DNA of 64,000 nt from Rotaria sordida. Lineage: Eukaryota > Rotifera > Eurotatoria > Philodinida > Philodinidae. The notes under the pieces were generated by a model. That model saw only the letters and a program-made list of their open reading frames with translations. It was not told where the DNA came from and ran no database searches. Location of the stretch: contig CAJNOL010000706.1 of assembly GCA_905250125.1 (NCBI GenBank), forward strand, positions 1 through 64,000. Direction: 5' to 3'. Of the stretch, positions 12,176 through 24,798 are shown piece after piece (position 1 is the first letter of the stretch; every line of letters begins with the position of its first letter). Position numbers and translations under genes: made by a program.

Positions 12176-13664
12176 TCAAGTAGCTAGTTTTTTATCTATT
12201 ACACTATTTAAATAACGATCATAGAATTTCGTTTGTGGGTCGGCCTTATATATTTGAGGTGGTTTGATAGAGTCTCTCCAATCTTTACTAAGCGTGTGTA
12301 TACTATAATAATCAGTTAAATTTGATCCACTATTATAATTACTTGTAATAGGTGGTAGATAAGAATTTTGATTATATATTGCAGGTGGAGGTGAATGAGA
12401 TGAATCTTCTGTTCGTTGAAAATAAGGTGTTCGTTCTGATTTCTTAAATGAAGCATCAATAACTTGAAATTCACTATCAATATATTCTTTGGATGGTGAC
12501 ATATAATGATGATTATGATGATGATGGTGATGATGACGATGAGAATGTTGTTGTTGTGATTGGATAGGAGAATGGTGGTGGTGATGATGATGATGATGAG
12601 GTTGCTGAGATTGAGTAGGAGAATGATGATGATNNNNNNNNNNGATGATGATGAGGTTGCTGAGATTGAGTAGGAGAATGATGATGATGATGGTGACGGC
12701 GATGATGATGAACATGACGATGTTTTTTATTTTCGCCAGTGGAATCGTTATTGATTGTTTTGGAATGATGTTTTGATCGATGTGTTGAAGCATCAAAAGT
12801 CATAGTTAGGTTATTTGAATCTTGCGATGGTTTCTCTGTCATAGATTGAACAGAATGATCATTCCTATCGTTTTCAGTCTTAAGTTTTTGATGTTGTTGC
12901 AAACTTCTTTGTTTACTGGGCCGATTCAAACGTTCTATATTATCAGCATCGTCCAAAAGTGTATGTTGTTTAGGCAATGATTTTTGTTGTTTATAATTTT
13001 CATGCGATACTGGAGGTGATGATGATGATACTTTCGGAACTGGTTCATAACGTTGTTGATCTGGATTATTTTTCATGATAGATGTGCCATGGTTATTATG
13101 ATGAGACTTTCGATGATGTTGACGTGGTGTAGTTGGTGACTTTGTTAATGCAGGCTCTTGAGCATATTGTGAAGGATCAATTGGGTCATAAGGTATAAGT
13201 TGACCATCAGTAGTTTGACGATGACGCATGTTCCAATCAGGATTTTTCATTTTATAATAATGCCAATAAGGATAATAGTTCTCATTCATTGCATTGGATT
13301 TTGTTTCAGGTAATGAAACGAGATTTCCTTGACCTGGTGGTGCTTTACGAAAAGCTTTTCTTCTTTTTTTTTCTTCCTTTCGTGCATTATTAAATTGAGT
13401 TGCAAGTGGTATACCGTTTTCTGGTAAATCATTATAAGGATATCGAAGAGTATGAGGTTCCTTTATTGGTAGATTGGTACGTGGTAATGGTGATGTTAAT
13501 AATTGTTTATTATTTGGAATAGATGTTTGATTATTTTCACGTAATGATACAAGAGAAGACTTTTCTGATATGTAAGTACTTTGATCATCATTAAATAATG
13601 GTTTTTCATTGGATTTTGGTGCATCCCAATTAGTTAAATGCTCTTTTTTTAACTGATACGTCAT
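12176..13664 (-). CDS. Histidine-rich low-complexity protein, gapped
   Basis: One long minus-strand frame starts at ATG 13664 and ends at 12176, interrupted by ten Ns. The frames on the two sides differ, so the true gap is not ten bases. About 490 residues are visible: a polar, Lys/Asn/Pro/Gln-rich N-terminal half with a conserved-looking stretch rich in Tyr and Pro (WHYYKMKNPDWN, IPYDPIDPSQY), then poly-His blocks alternating with SPTQSQQP, then a Ser/Tyr-rich tail. The His blocks are coded by ATG/ATC-type trinucleotide repeats, and copies of the SPTQSQQP unit flank the gap, so the gap is probably a collapsed tandem array. I do not recognise the protein. Codons mostly end in A or T, like the core genes at 32-64 kb. 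Confidence 0.6.
12634..12643. other. Assembly gap (10 N)
   Basis: Ten Ns lie inside a GATGAT-type tandem repeat within the His-rich gene. The same unit occurs on both sides, consistent with an unresolved repeat. Confidence 0.98.
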
Positions 13665-14406
13665 AGGTTTTATTGTTAAGTAAAAAAGATGAATGTAACA
13701 ATACTCTTCCTTGAATCAATCCGATTTTTTTTGCGTAGAATAAATCAGCATTAACATCATGTGTCGCTTGACGATGCATGCAAAACGTTATTTAGAATAA
13801 CAGAACGTAAATGCAAACAGTAGTTAAATCAACATGACAATAGTATCATACTTAAGAACACAAGATGAAAGCTGATTGCAGTTAAGTTGTAAAAAAGAAA
13901 AAGAAGCGAATTCATACAAGTTTACATCGAGATTTGATAGAGCTGCATCGTAATATATATATATATATATTTAACAAGTTTAATGGAGGTTTTCATGTTT
14001 GCTCTAAATTTTGTTTGAATAACTTATCTAACTTTTTGCACAAGTCAATGATACATAAATTATCGAACAACTCTTCATATAATTTTAGTATCTTTTCATC
14101 AGCACTTTTTTGATTTATAGAAAAAGAAAGACGAGTATAACTATTTATGGTAGATCAAAAACGTAGATTTTTTTCCTTTCTTTAGTCTGTGTTGCATGAA
14201 ACGTGTGCAACTGTTCTTTTTGTTGTTATTTTGAAGCGATACGAATGAGGTCATATTTTATTTAATGTTGGTTTCTTGCCAATCATTTTACTATACAACA
14301 TCTGCGCATTGAAAGCTTTTAGTTCAAACTTTGTTTTTTTTTAGCACTAGTAGCTGTTAAGAGGAATTGAAGTATTTTTTTTCTTTCTAGATAATAATAA
14401 AAAATA
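13665..14406. other. Divergent intergenic region
   Basis: About 740 AT-rich bases lie between the His-rich gene (minus) and the broken decarboxylase-like gene (plus). They contain a short TA dinucleotide run near 13952-13970. No gene is seen. Confidence 0.55.
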
Positions 14407-14946
14407 ATGTTGGAAGGAAACAATAATCGTCAAGCAAGATTGCCATTAAAAGATGTTTCTTTTGAACTTTAACAAAAAATTGTTGATCTTGATGGAAAAC
14501 CTGATCTTAATCTTTATAAAATCTTATCAAATAATCCAACACTTCTTTCACCTTGGATTGATTTTGCTTATTCATTGCGACGTAATTGTACAACATTCAT
14601 AGCAACTTCGTGAATTAATGATTCTTCGAAGTACACATCTTTGTAATTCACAATATGAATGGTTTACACATGAACAAATGGCAAAAGAATGTGATATATC
14701 AATAGAAAAGATTGATTCAATTAAAGAATATGCAAAAAAATTCTGTTTGATGAAAAAGAAAAAGTGGCACTTGAATTAATGGAATCATTAATTCAAAAAG
14801 AAGGAATGATCAGTGAAGAATTCGATAAACAATTTAAAAAAAACATTTTTGCAGAAACTGAATATTTACAATCAATTTTGATAGAAAGTTTCTATATGAT
14901 GATACCAACAGTATTAAAAGCATTACAAATTTCAATCGAAAACTAA
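14407..14946 (+). pseudogene. Broken carboxymuconolactone decarboxylase-like gene
   Basis: Three frames of one strand together resemble the carboxymuconolactone decarboxylase/AhpD-like family of about 180 residues. Segments read SPWIDFAYSLRRNCTT, then LRELMILRSTHLCNSQYEW, then EKVALELMESLI. The first part contains one TAA stop (at 14470) where glutamine is expected. A frame change lies near 14611 and another near 14740. The ATG at 14407 opens the frame. The family is mainly bacterial and fungal, so transfer followed by decay is plausible. Nucleotide errors in the assembly are an alternative, but three independent lesions make a real pseudogene more likely. Confidence 0.72.
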
Positions 14947-17734
14947 AACCTTACTTTGTAGCTTCCATTTGAATTATGATTATAATAAGCCTTTCTTGCA
15001 CAGTTAGATTGATGTTTATGATTGTTCATTCTATGTAAAAGACATCTATAATCAACGTCACATCGTAAATTCATAAAGATTAAAAACGAACTAACAGAAA
15101 TAGTGTTTTCATTATCTACTGATTCTATACAATTTGTACTTGATAACGGAAAATCATATATTCTCACTAAAACCATTGTTAAGAAAGACTTCCTCGTGCT
15201 AAACTCCCTCCTATATGGTGTTCTCAATAGGAGTTACTAAAATGCAAATCTAGGACAACTAATTTCACTATACTATATTTCTCTTTTGAAAACTAAAGAA
15301 ATACATTGGGTTTTATCACTGAACAATGTGAATAATTCTAAATAAAGCGTCTTGTACTAAATGAAGGCGCGAATGTGAGTTCAAAGAGGAGAAACATCCA
15401 CACCCTCAAAAAGAAACTATTAAACAATCACTTCTATTGATTTCGACTTTTGTCAAGATGAATATGTGGTCACTTATAAATTAACGCAATCTATGAATTA
15501 ACCATAAATTAATTCTTAATAAAAATAAATTATTCAGAATAGTCACTCAACAAAAAAAATACATAATGCAATCCAATGGTAAAACAAACAAATAACATGG
15601 CAAACAGATGCAAAAACATTTCATAGCAATAAACTAAAGCTATCAACCTATGACTAGTATCTGAAATTTGGAATTTTGGTAAACGATGGAATTCATAGTA
15701 AAAAAAAGGACGTTTTTGAAAGATCATTCGTTGTAATATTAGCTATCAGTTTTTGATTATATTAGTTGAATGAAATCAAAAATAATTAGAAGATAATTAC
15801 GATTATCTTGAACATTTATTACTGATTAAAGGAAGTAAGATCTTGAATTCTGCTCTTTAAATGAATCATATTTCACCCAGAGTTCTGAGTGATAAACTTT
15901 GTTATTGAGTTCAGTCATTTTTCAAAAATATTTCTCGAGTAATTTTGGAATTTGCAACAACGCAGTTTCTGATTTTGGCGCAAATAAACGATTATATGAT
16001 GGATATCAAGGATGACATTTTGATTTCCCACAACTATCATATGATCAACACAAAAGCATGAACTGACTAAGTTCTAACTTTCGGGAATGATCATTTTCAG
16101 TACATATGAACACAACTGGTTAATAAATACTATTGACAATGATAAAACCAGGGATAGTTGTTTTTACTAATATTCTCACATTTCATCCATCCTGCCTCAC
16201 ATAGATATCATAGACGGAGAGTGAGTCTTTGTTGAAATTACATTTTTTTTCTTCTTCTGCTTCATCACATGTTGTCGTCCATATTGTCTTCTTACTCAAG
16301 AGCATCATCGATGAAACGGTTATCTATGCCCCCGTCCCCTCTACTATCACAAAACAACCTTTTTTCTCAGTATAGATGATGACTTCTCTCATTCTTCGCT
16401 TCTTGACCAAGTAGACAGAAGGTACGCACCATATACATCACCTTCTATAGTTGTAAACCATTTTACAAAACAGTTCGCTCTTGACAATCGTACATAGTGT
16501 CTAGATTTTGTCTAATGAATTAAGCTAGGAGGCAACAGCTATTTTATATTGCTTTCAGGACAATGTTGTTGTAAAGTTATCTATCGAATGTCGGGCATTT
16601 TATTTATTTTTTAGTAAGTCAGATAATGAAATCACAGGTAGCATTGATGAACATCGAATGAGCAAGCAGGCGCTAGGAGAGTGAATGAATATGACTCAAG
16701 TAGTGTGGTTAGAACAAGAGGACTCCATTAAAAGTACTTGTAGAAATTCAGTCGATTTTGACGAGTACTTTGCTAAAAAATAGTTTTCTATTAGTTTTGA
16801 TTCCATAGTAGGTCTCGACTTTAAGATTTTAATTTTCACTGTAGGCATGGATGTTATAGTCATTTCATAAATGAGTTGCTAGTAGAAAAGCGCTGTGTTG
16901 TAAAAGAAAAGAGCAAGCGATAAGGTAGTTTATTAACATGGAAACGTTTCACGGATCATACATTACCACTCTGTCACGACTCGGATAGGAACAGTTCTCA
17001 GTAGTTTGTTTTGTAGCGCTGATTACGCTAATAAGTAGTATACTTTACAGTTTCTCTTAAGCCAATCGATACCTTTAGAAAACTCTCTTCTGATTGCACA
17101 AACCGTGTCACTGGCAGTTCAGATGGATGTCGTAATGCTGCAAACTCGTTTTGTTACCATCCTGTTAGACTGAAGTCAGTCTTATGAAGAAAGCTTTCAT
17201 CGTAATCCGTAGAGGATTAAAATGTGAAACATGATAGATCCGTTCTACTTGTAAATAAGAGCCGCGCCAATGTCCACCATATTATACGCCAGAATCTGTT
17301 TGGCGAGCGATTCACTCTTATCGCTATATTATTCGACACTCATAACCAATCATGTTTCATAAAAGAAAACTTCAATACATGGTAGGCCTATTTAAGATTC
17401 TTTTCAACTATGAAATTTATGCTTACAAAACTGATATATAGGTCTAGAAAAGAAAATATAATAAAAAAAACACTTCAGTTTTTCTCAACTTCAATTGATG
17501 AAAATCACTAGTATTTCTCATCACTTACTAAGATATATCTTCAGAGAATTTTTGTTTTTGTAACTGAATTCAATACTTTTCAGGAAACTTAGTAGTTTCA
17601 TTTTTTAAATATTAGTTTTCTGTTCACGTTTCATTTTCTCGTGAGCCATCGTAGAAGTTCGAAGATTAGATTCATAAATCTAGCAATATAAGATTTTAAA
17701 ATGTTGCAAAGGACTTTTTTTGATCGTCGTTATT
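14947..17734. other. Large gene-free stretch
   Basis: About 2.8 kb without a supportable gene. Short open frames on the minus strand (14943-15227, 15530-15727) have no recognisable content. A telomere-like scrap occurs near 15385-15425. Around 17222-17238 is a short sequence (GATTAAAATGTGAAACAT) that recurs near 46082 in a CLINT1 intron. The last few hundred bases presumably hold the rhamnosidase promoter. Confidence 0.5.
15385..15425 (-). repeat. Degenerate telomere-like scrap
   Basis: A short CATCCACACCCTCA segment is followed by AAACTATTAAA. The same arrangement, C-strand telomere-like bases then an A-rich word with AACTA, occurs at the edge of the 8.28-8.39 kb tract and near 28.35 kb. 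Confidence 0.4.
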
Positions 17735-20700
17735 ATGTTCATTGTCTCGTTTCTCCTGCCGACATTCTGTATTCTACTCCTACCGAGTTTCATTCACGTG
17801 AAACAGACATGTTCCGCACTACAACCACGCCATGTTCGCATCGACCATCACGATGTAGACACTCATCCTGATATCGTTGTTGAGACACCGATTTTTTCCT
17901 GGTCGATCGACGATGAAAAGTATTCTTGCAATGGCACTTCACGACGTGGCATCCACCAGACAGCTTATCGGTTGACCATTGTTAGGGAAATCAGTTTCTA
18001 TTCTTCGACACAGAAATCTTTAGTCATCTATGACTCAGGACGCGTCATATCATCCATATCCGCAAATGTTTTATACAGTGGTCCAGCTTTAATATCTGAC
18101 GCACGGTACATATATTCCATTCAATACTGGTCATCAACTGGTGCAGTCAGTAAACCAGTAAGTGGTCGATTTCGAACCGCTTTATTTCATCCGAAAAATG
18201 AATTAACGGCCAATTGGATAGGTTCGCGCCTAATTAACATGAATGAGTTGCGGCGTGAATTTTATATTCCACAAGGCATATTATCTGCTGCCGTATTTAT
18301 GAGTGGAATGGGATACGGTATATTATATGTTAACGGTATAAACGTTGATCCTTCACGTCGTCTAGATCCTGGATGGACTACATATACGCAACGTGTTTTG
18401 TACGTTTCATATGATATTACTCAATTTCTGAAAGGTCATTCCACTAACTGCATTGGTGTACAGTTAGGACTTGGATTTTATACGAACGAACAATGGGGTG
18501 GAGGAGTTCCTGCACCAGCACCAGAAGTATTTGGTCCACCGCCAAGACTGCTCTTACAAGTCAATATTATACTTAGCGATTATACAACGATGAATATTAC
18601 GTCCGATACAACATGGCTTGGTCGCGAAGGCGCCCATCGTAAAGATAATGTGTATATGGGAACTATTTATGATACTCGCGCTGAACGATACAACTGGTCA
18701 ACTGCTGGTTTTACTGATCCTTACAGTTTATGGCTAAATGCATCTCTAATCGAATCGCCATTGACTTCACCAACCGGCCAATTAACTTATCAGTCCATGA
18801 ATCCAATACGAATTAGCCCATATGCCCTGCACATTGCTACATCAGCTTCACGAACTGGCTACAAGCCAATGCCGCCAGGTGTTGTTGGCGGTAAAAATCT
18901 ATTCGAGAATTACATTACTAAATATAGCAGCAGAGTGATCGATTATACTACTAGCAATTCGAAGAGACAAAAAGAAATCGATAAAATATTTTGCTTATAC
19001 TAGCGAAGATAACTAAGATTGAAGCTTTCTTGAAATAATTCTATGCAGTATTAATGACGTCTGAAACAAGTTTCGCCCCATTATTTCATCTTTTTTTTTT
19101 TCGTGGACATCTCTTATATCTCTCAGTGACAATTCTCTACGTAGTAGGAACAGTGAACCGACACATTTCGTGGTTTTGTTTGGTAAAATGATGCTGACGG
19201 GTGTCAAAAGGAATCCAATTTTTCACTAACGTAATTATTGAAAAGCCTCAAATGTAATGGATGGCGGTGTGTTTAACGCTACGCCTTTAGCGAGTCAACA
19301 AGTTCCGACATATGATATTTCACAAAATATTGCTGGCTACTGCACGTTGACAATTACAGGTAGAAAAGGAATGACTGTATCAACACGACATGCGGAATTA
19401 CTAAATAAACCAGGTGTAGATGGAATTAAGTATCAAGGACTTAACTCGGCCAATTATCAAATTATTTCTGCGTCCGATGATTTTATCATTCAAGGTAATC
19501 CACATGAAATACTGACACCTCTGTTCACTTATCATGGCTTCCGTTATATCTCAGTATATGCTAATTATATTAATATCGAGTCAGTCGTTTGCGCGGCAAT
19601 ACACAGTGAAACAACTCTAATCGGTAATTTTACTTCATCATCACTCGTACTCAGTCAAATTCAACACAATATTTTGTGGTCACAACTGAGCAATATAATG
19701 TCGATTCTAACAGACTGTAGTCAACGACAGGAGCGAAGAGGATGGCTTGGTGATGCAGCTCTGTCAGTTGATGCTGCATTATTCAACTTTGATTTGTATG
19801 GATTATATGTGAATTTTCTACGAAATATTGCAGATGTTCAGCATGAAGATGGATCGATACCTGATACAGCACCATACTCCGTCGGTGGATATGTAGCAGA
19901 TCCCTCATGGGCACATGCTTATCCAGAAATTACTTGGCGTATCTACCAGCATTACAATGATACAGCCATTGTAAAACAACACTACGCTGGAATTCAAGCA
20001 TGGGTAGATTATTTGACCAGTCGTGCACAGCAAAGTGATTTGGCAAATATGTATTTTGCTTATGGTGATTGGGAAACACCGGCTAATTATCCTGTGACGA
20101 ATAGTTCATTAGTATCTGCATTTTCATATCTGAGTGACGTACAAATAATGATAATTCTGTCAAAAATACTAAATAATCAGACTAATGTTGCCAAATACAG
20201 TAAATTGTATGATCAGTTGGCGATAGAATTCCATGAAACATTTTACAATCCGCTCGTCAATGGATATGCAGAAGGATATCAAACGGCGAATGTGCTAGCG
20301 TTGAAACTACCCAATGTTGTACCTTCAGATCTGCGTGCCTCGGTCATCAAAGCTCTTGTCGATAACATTGCTGCTAATGACAATCATTTGACAACTGGTA
20401 TTATTGGTACGGCTGCACTATTTCCAGTTTTGTCTGACGCCGGTTATCATGATTTAGCAGTGACCGTGGCAACTCAAACAACGTACCCATCCTTCGGTTT
20501 CATGTTCAATAATGACGTACAGAATGCCACAACAAACTGGGAAACATTTCATGCTTTATTAAAAGGTTTTGGTGGTACGGACAGTCTAAACCACCATATG
20601 TTTAATGGTATTGGTGCTTGGTTCTATCGATACTTGGCCGGAGTGCAACTGAATGGATTAGCCGACAATCTTATCATTCATCCACGAATGACTCGGCTAT

Positions 20701-21023
20701 TGATAAATGTGGATGCGGAAGTACACACAATCAATGGACTGATTCTTGTTTCATGGCAACGACACAGTGGTGACAATACAGTCACCTACAATGTGACCAT
20801 ACCTAACTCGTTTCATTCTATTATCATATTCGAGCCTATCGAACCAACAGCTCATTGTATATCGATTGAAGAAAGTGGCATATTAATCTGGCATCGATTC
20901 TCATCAGTGCTTGAGACAAACATTAGTGGTATTGTATGGCTACGGCCTGACTCGACAGTTGACGGCGCAATGAGCATCCGCATAGAAAGTGGTTCGTATC
21001 ACTGGAAAGTGCGATGGGGTTAA
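17735..21023 (+). CDS. Secreted alpha-L-rhamnosidase, GH78
   Basis: Two exons, 17735-18890 and 19246-21023, give 977 residues. A hydrophobic signal peptide starts at Met 17735. N-terminal beta-sandwich domains of the bacterial rhamnosidase type (GWTTYTQRVLYVSYD, QNIAGYCTL) are followed by a six-hairpin (alpha/alpha)6 catalytic domain and a C-terminal beta domain. The GH78 signature DCSQRQERRGWLGD keeps the acidic residues Asp542, Glu548 (general acid) and Asp555. Glu818 in NWETFHALL fits the second catalytic acid before SLNHHMFNG. Expected activity is hydrolysis of terminal alpha-L-rhamnose from glycosides outside the cell. GH78 is mainly bacterial and fungal, so a transferred gene that gained an intron is inferred. 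The 355-base intron has a weak donor (GTAAAA); its borders are the least certain part. Confidence 0.88.
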
Positions 21024-21419
21024 TTGGACATCAAAGAAGATCAGTTTCATAGAAATCCAAACATATTAATTTGATAAAAAGATGCTTCGTTTGTTTAAGT
21101 AGAGCTTTAGATGTCATACCCGAATAAAAATAAACATATACGCATATTATCCAGCTCAACGATGTATCTGTCGAATACTGCATTTGTGTTCTCAGAACAG
21201 CCTTGTCGCATAGGATTTTTCGGCAAAAAAATGATCTTTTTTCATTAGTAGAATCTCTTTCACCTAGAAACACCTTTCCTAGCAGTTTCCTACATAAATA
21301 GGTATTTTTCTCTGAGATATTTATATGCAAAAGCATCTTCTTAATACTTAGTCAATCACAGACGAGAGAGAGAGAGAGCAGAGAGAAAAAAATTGAGAAA
21401 ACAAAATCATTCTACTTGA
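21024..21419. other. 3' flank of rhamnosidase gene
   Basis: No gene is seen. A short GA dinucleotide run lies at about 21363-21377. Confidence 0.5.
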
Positions 21420-22075
21420 AGATATGTTGATAGATATTACTTTAAGACTGTATTGTGATGGTATCACGATGTGATGAGAGCGATGTACATCGAAATTCTT
21501 GATCATAATGATTTTTGTGAAATATTGGTTGTCGATTAGATGATCATATCGAGTTTGATCTTCGAATGAATGAGTATCAATGTGTCATTGATAATGTCGA
21601 TGGATATAACCATGACGACATCGAATATAAAGGTTATCTAATACTTCTTTAACCTGTTGAATTTTAAAAAAGTAAGCCATGAACAATTTCTTCTTGTAAT
21701 CATTTCTTTTTTTGGAACAACATGCGCGAGTTGTTCTTCTTTCACTTCCAGTTGACCAATAGTCAATGACTTCGAAATGGAAAAGTTAACAATAGTGCTA
21801 GTGTTATGGAGAAGTTGGGCATTCGAGATAAGTTCACAATCGTTCTTTTGATTGATAATGATGATGATGATGATCAAAAATCGAACTATTTAATTGATCA
21901 TCAACGATATATGATGAATGAGGTGTAAGGACATTGTATTGATGACGAATATCATCAGACAGTTTAATAACAGCAAGACAGTGACCGACTGCATAATCTG
22001 TCAATTGACGTTGATAATCCTTTTCTTTCTGTATTTGATAATGTCGCTTTCAACCAACTAGATCAAAAGGTAGGT
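21420..22075 (-). pseudogene. Decayed protein gene, unknown family
   Basis: The minus strand carries stretches that read as good protein but in changing frames. About 22060-21860 gives DYQRQLTDYAVGHCLAVIKL and a His-rich run. About 21877-21640 gives QLEVKEEQLAHVVPKKEM. About 21650-21430 gives VLDNLYIRCRHGYIHRHYQ. At least two frame changes and one or more stops separate them, and none has a convincing start or splice sites. This looks like a host gene in decay. I do not recognise the family. Confidence 0.5.
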
Positions 22076-23643
22076 ATGTGCCAAAAAAACGCTCCAGTCT
22101 CAGATTCAGGGTTGGCCCGATTGTGGGTTGTTGAACTTGTGACAACCTCCCAATTATTGAAAATGTTCCTATTTTTGCCAGTTAATAGGTCCAAAAACAA
22201 ACACGCAGTAGGGATTTTACAATATTTTCCCCTAAAATAGAAAACTAAATTATGTTTTTCCCGAACATACTAATTATAAAAAAAAATCAAAACCTTTTCA
22301 CTTCGCGAAAAAGTAACAGCTGTACAGTCGTAGCTGGCGCAAAAAATATCTGGTCTTTAGTTTTGGAGATACGTTGAAATGTCTTTTACGGGTAAGACGC
22401 TTCGTTACTGAACAGTAGTCGCGAGAGTGGCCACTTTCGACGGCAAAATTTGTTAATAAATATCATAACTTGTTTTTGACGATCCTTTAGTTTCCGAGAA
22501 GAAATAAGATACTTCTTCAGATTATGCACATACCATCACTCACGTGCAGTGCAATGTCTATCCAATCAATATATAGGGTATGTGTCGTCTGAAGAAGAGT
22601 TGGAAGCAATACAGAAAAACAAAAGTTTCTGATTAATCTGCAAAAAATTTCCGCTTCACGAAATAGTACTAGTTGCATAAATGTAGTCAGTTTTGATAGA
22701 CTAAAAATTTATTCTGAAAAATTCTAATTCGCTGTGCGTTCTAAAAAGTATGGTTTTGATTAATAGTCGCTAGCTTGAATACTTTCGTCGTCAGAAGCAT
22801 TGATAAACGTCTTTGAATTTGATATTAAGCCAATTTTCTTCTTCAAAAGATTGGAAGATAAAATCGAGTTGTTTTCATTCTATAAAGTGTCATGGGTCGA
22901 ACATTTTGCACCGCAAATAGTGAAAAAAAATAACACAAACTCTGTTGTAAAAACTATGATTCCATCTGTTAATCCTAATTATCGTGGAACTTCTCTGTGC
23001 ATCTTTTTTCTGCTAGTTCACTTTTTCATCCTTACATTCCAATATGCATATCTTCTCTTTTAATATGTGCTTCCTGTATGCGATAATATTAACAGAACTG
23101 TAATGATGCGCAGAGAAATAAACAGAATAAACAAGTAGAAACCTGTTATTATTTTAGATGCGCTGCATTCGACAAATTGTTTTTAGAACTCCTCAAAGTT
23201 TGAGGAGTCGGGTCACCTCTGCTTCAATGCAATAGAATTTCTATCATAAACCCCAGCTTAAATACTCAAAACAAAAATGACAACACATTTTGTACGAAAA
23301 CTGATAAAGATAATTAAATACAATCTTTTGTATATAGGCAAAATGAACAATCAAAGTAATTCTTTTAGTTCGAAATATTTATATGGAATTTCTAGTGAAC
23401 TGGTTTTTGCGAATGTCAATATTCAGCTTTTCAAGGTGTCGTTTGCTGACATCATTAGAACATCTATATATTCTCTGACTATAAATAACACTTTCATATA
23501 GTTATCACATCTAGATCGTTGAAGACAGTCATACGAAAGTCTATTGATGCTCGTGTTATTAAATGACGTAACACTTTCATATGATTATTTTTTTTTATCT
23601 AGAAAATTATCGAAAAAAGCACTTTTTCTTTTGCTGAATAAAG
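22076..23643. other. Gene-free stretch with small hairpin
   Basis: No gene is supported; the plus frame at 22800-23063 has no recognisable content. A hairpin is formed by CTTCTTCAGA at about 22512 and its complement TCTGAAGAAG at about 22583, with CACATACC/GGGTATGTG inside it. Two diverged direct copies of a segment beginning CTTCGCGAAA / CTTCACGAAA lie near 22301 and 22653. This suggests an old short repeat element. Confidence 0.4.
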
Positions 23644-23967
23644 ATGTCGATTAACACCACTCTATCAGTCAATCTTGACGAATTTGTCCGATTGAACCAT
23701 ATATCTCAGCGGATTTATCGTAAGTATACGGTTCCTTTCGTTATCTTGGATATACTTGGTCATTTCTTAGCATTGCTACTTTGCTGTGCCCGATGGAAGA
23801 ATCAAATGTCAATTTACATATATTTTATGACGTTGTGCTTCGTCAACATATGCATTGTTGTCATAAATATAGAATATCATTTTCTTTTTCCTTATTCAAT
23901 CAATCATCAATTGATAGTCAATAGCATGCGACCGATCTCATGTAAATTCATAATTCTGTGTCAATGA
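23644..23967 (+). pseudogene. GPCR N-terminal fragment
   Basis: An open frame of 107 codons starts at ATG 23644. It has a short extracellular N-terminus with an N-glycosylation site (SINTT), then two or three hydrophobic segments (about residues 27-47 and 55-77). The pattern YRKYTVPFVILDILGHFLA then FMTLCFVNICIVVI is typical of the rhodopsin-like orphan receptors expanded in bdelloid rotifers. It ends at a stop after about TM3, and I find no continuation with TM4-7 before the SLC13 gene begins. It is probably a truncated, non-functional copy. A missed intron is possible but no further TM-like exon is evident. Confidence 0.55.
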
Positions 23968-24798
23968 TTTCTTTCACTGTGTAGTTATCTAGCTTATGGA
24001 AGACTCAGTATGGTAATCAGAAGATGTGAAGAATTTTTTTGATACTTTTCAAAGCATAAATTATTAACTGGATATAAGCTTTATAATGTCAAGAAGATAG
24101 AAAAAATAGTATCGTTGTCTCGAAAAGATCAAATCTAAGTTAAAAATATGACGAATGATAGCTAAGCTTTGAATAGGAGTCTTTAAAATCATCATTAATA
24201 CGAATTGTAAGTATATCTCATTGTATCAGTCATTCTCTTTTATTGGCATCGATTATTGTGCGTTGACGTCAATCTCACTGTCCTGACTCTTCTTTAGAAT
24301 GGTAGAAATCAACTATTCAAAAAGATATATTTACGTGTTGCAGGTCATGTTTTTATCAAATACTTTTCGTTTCTTAAATTTTGAGCGACACTATCAATGC
24401 ATCAAATCCGTTAGAACAGAACTTGTTCGACCTTTTCTCTTTTAATAATAGTAGAAATGTTAACAAAACACTGCTTCTGGATTAGCTATTAGATTAACAT
24501 CGAAAATTACGACAGTAGATTGGTATTGACACAAGAGAAAATGGTATACTCAAAGCAAAGATCAATCAATGCAATCTTTGTGCGTGCAAATAAAGACAAA
24601 ATCAAGAGATAAAAGTTATTATACCTCGCCTATACGACAACATGCCTACAAGAGACGAATAATAACGATGTCGTTGCTGTCGCAAAAACTCTGTATAAAT
24701 TATTGTCTTAATCTAGTATAGAAAAGAAGTTGTCATCCAGACACACAGATTTAATTAAAACGATTGATAATATATACTTTCTGGTAATTGAATAGGTG
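23968..24798. other. Intergenic, upstream of SLC13-type gene
   Basis: About 830 AT-rich bases with no supportable coding signal. The region presumably holds the transporter promoter. Confidence 0.5.

Noticed and set aside
22800-23063. 87-codon plus frame
   Set aside because: No recognisable domain and composition like the surrounding non-coding DNA.
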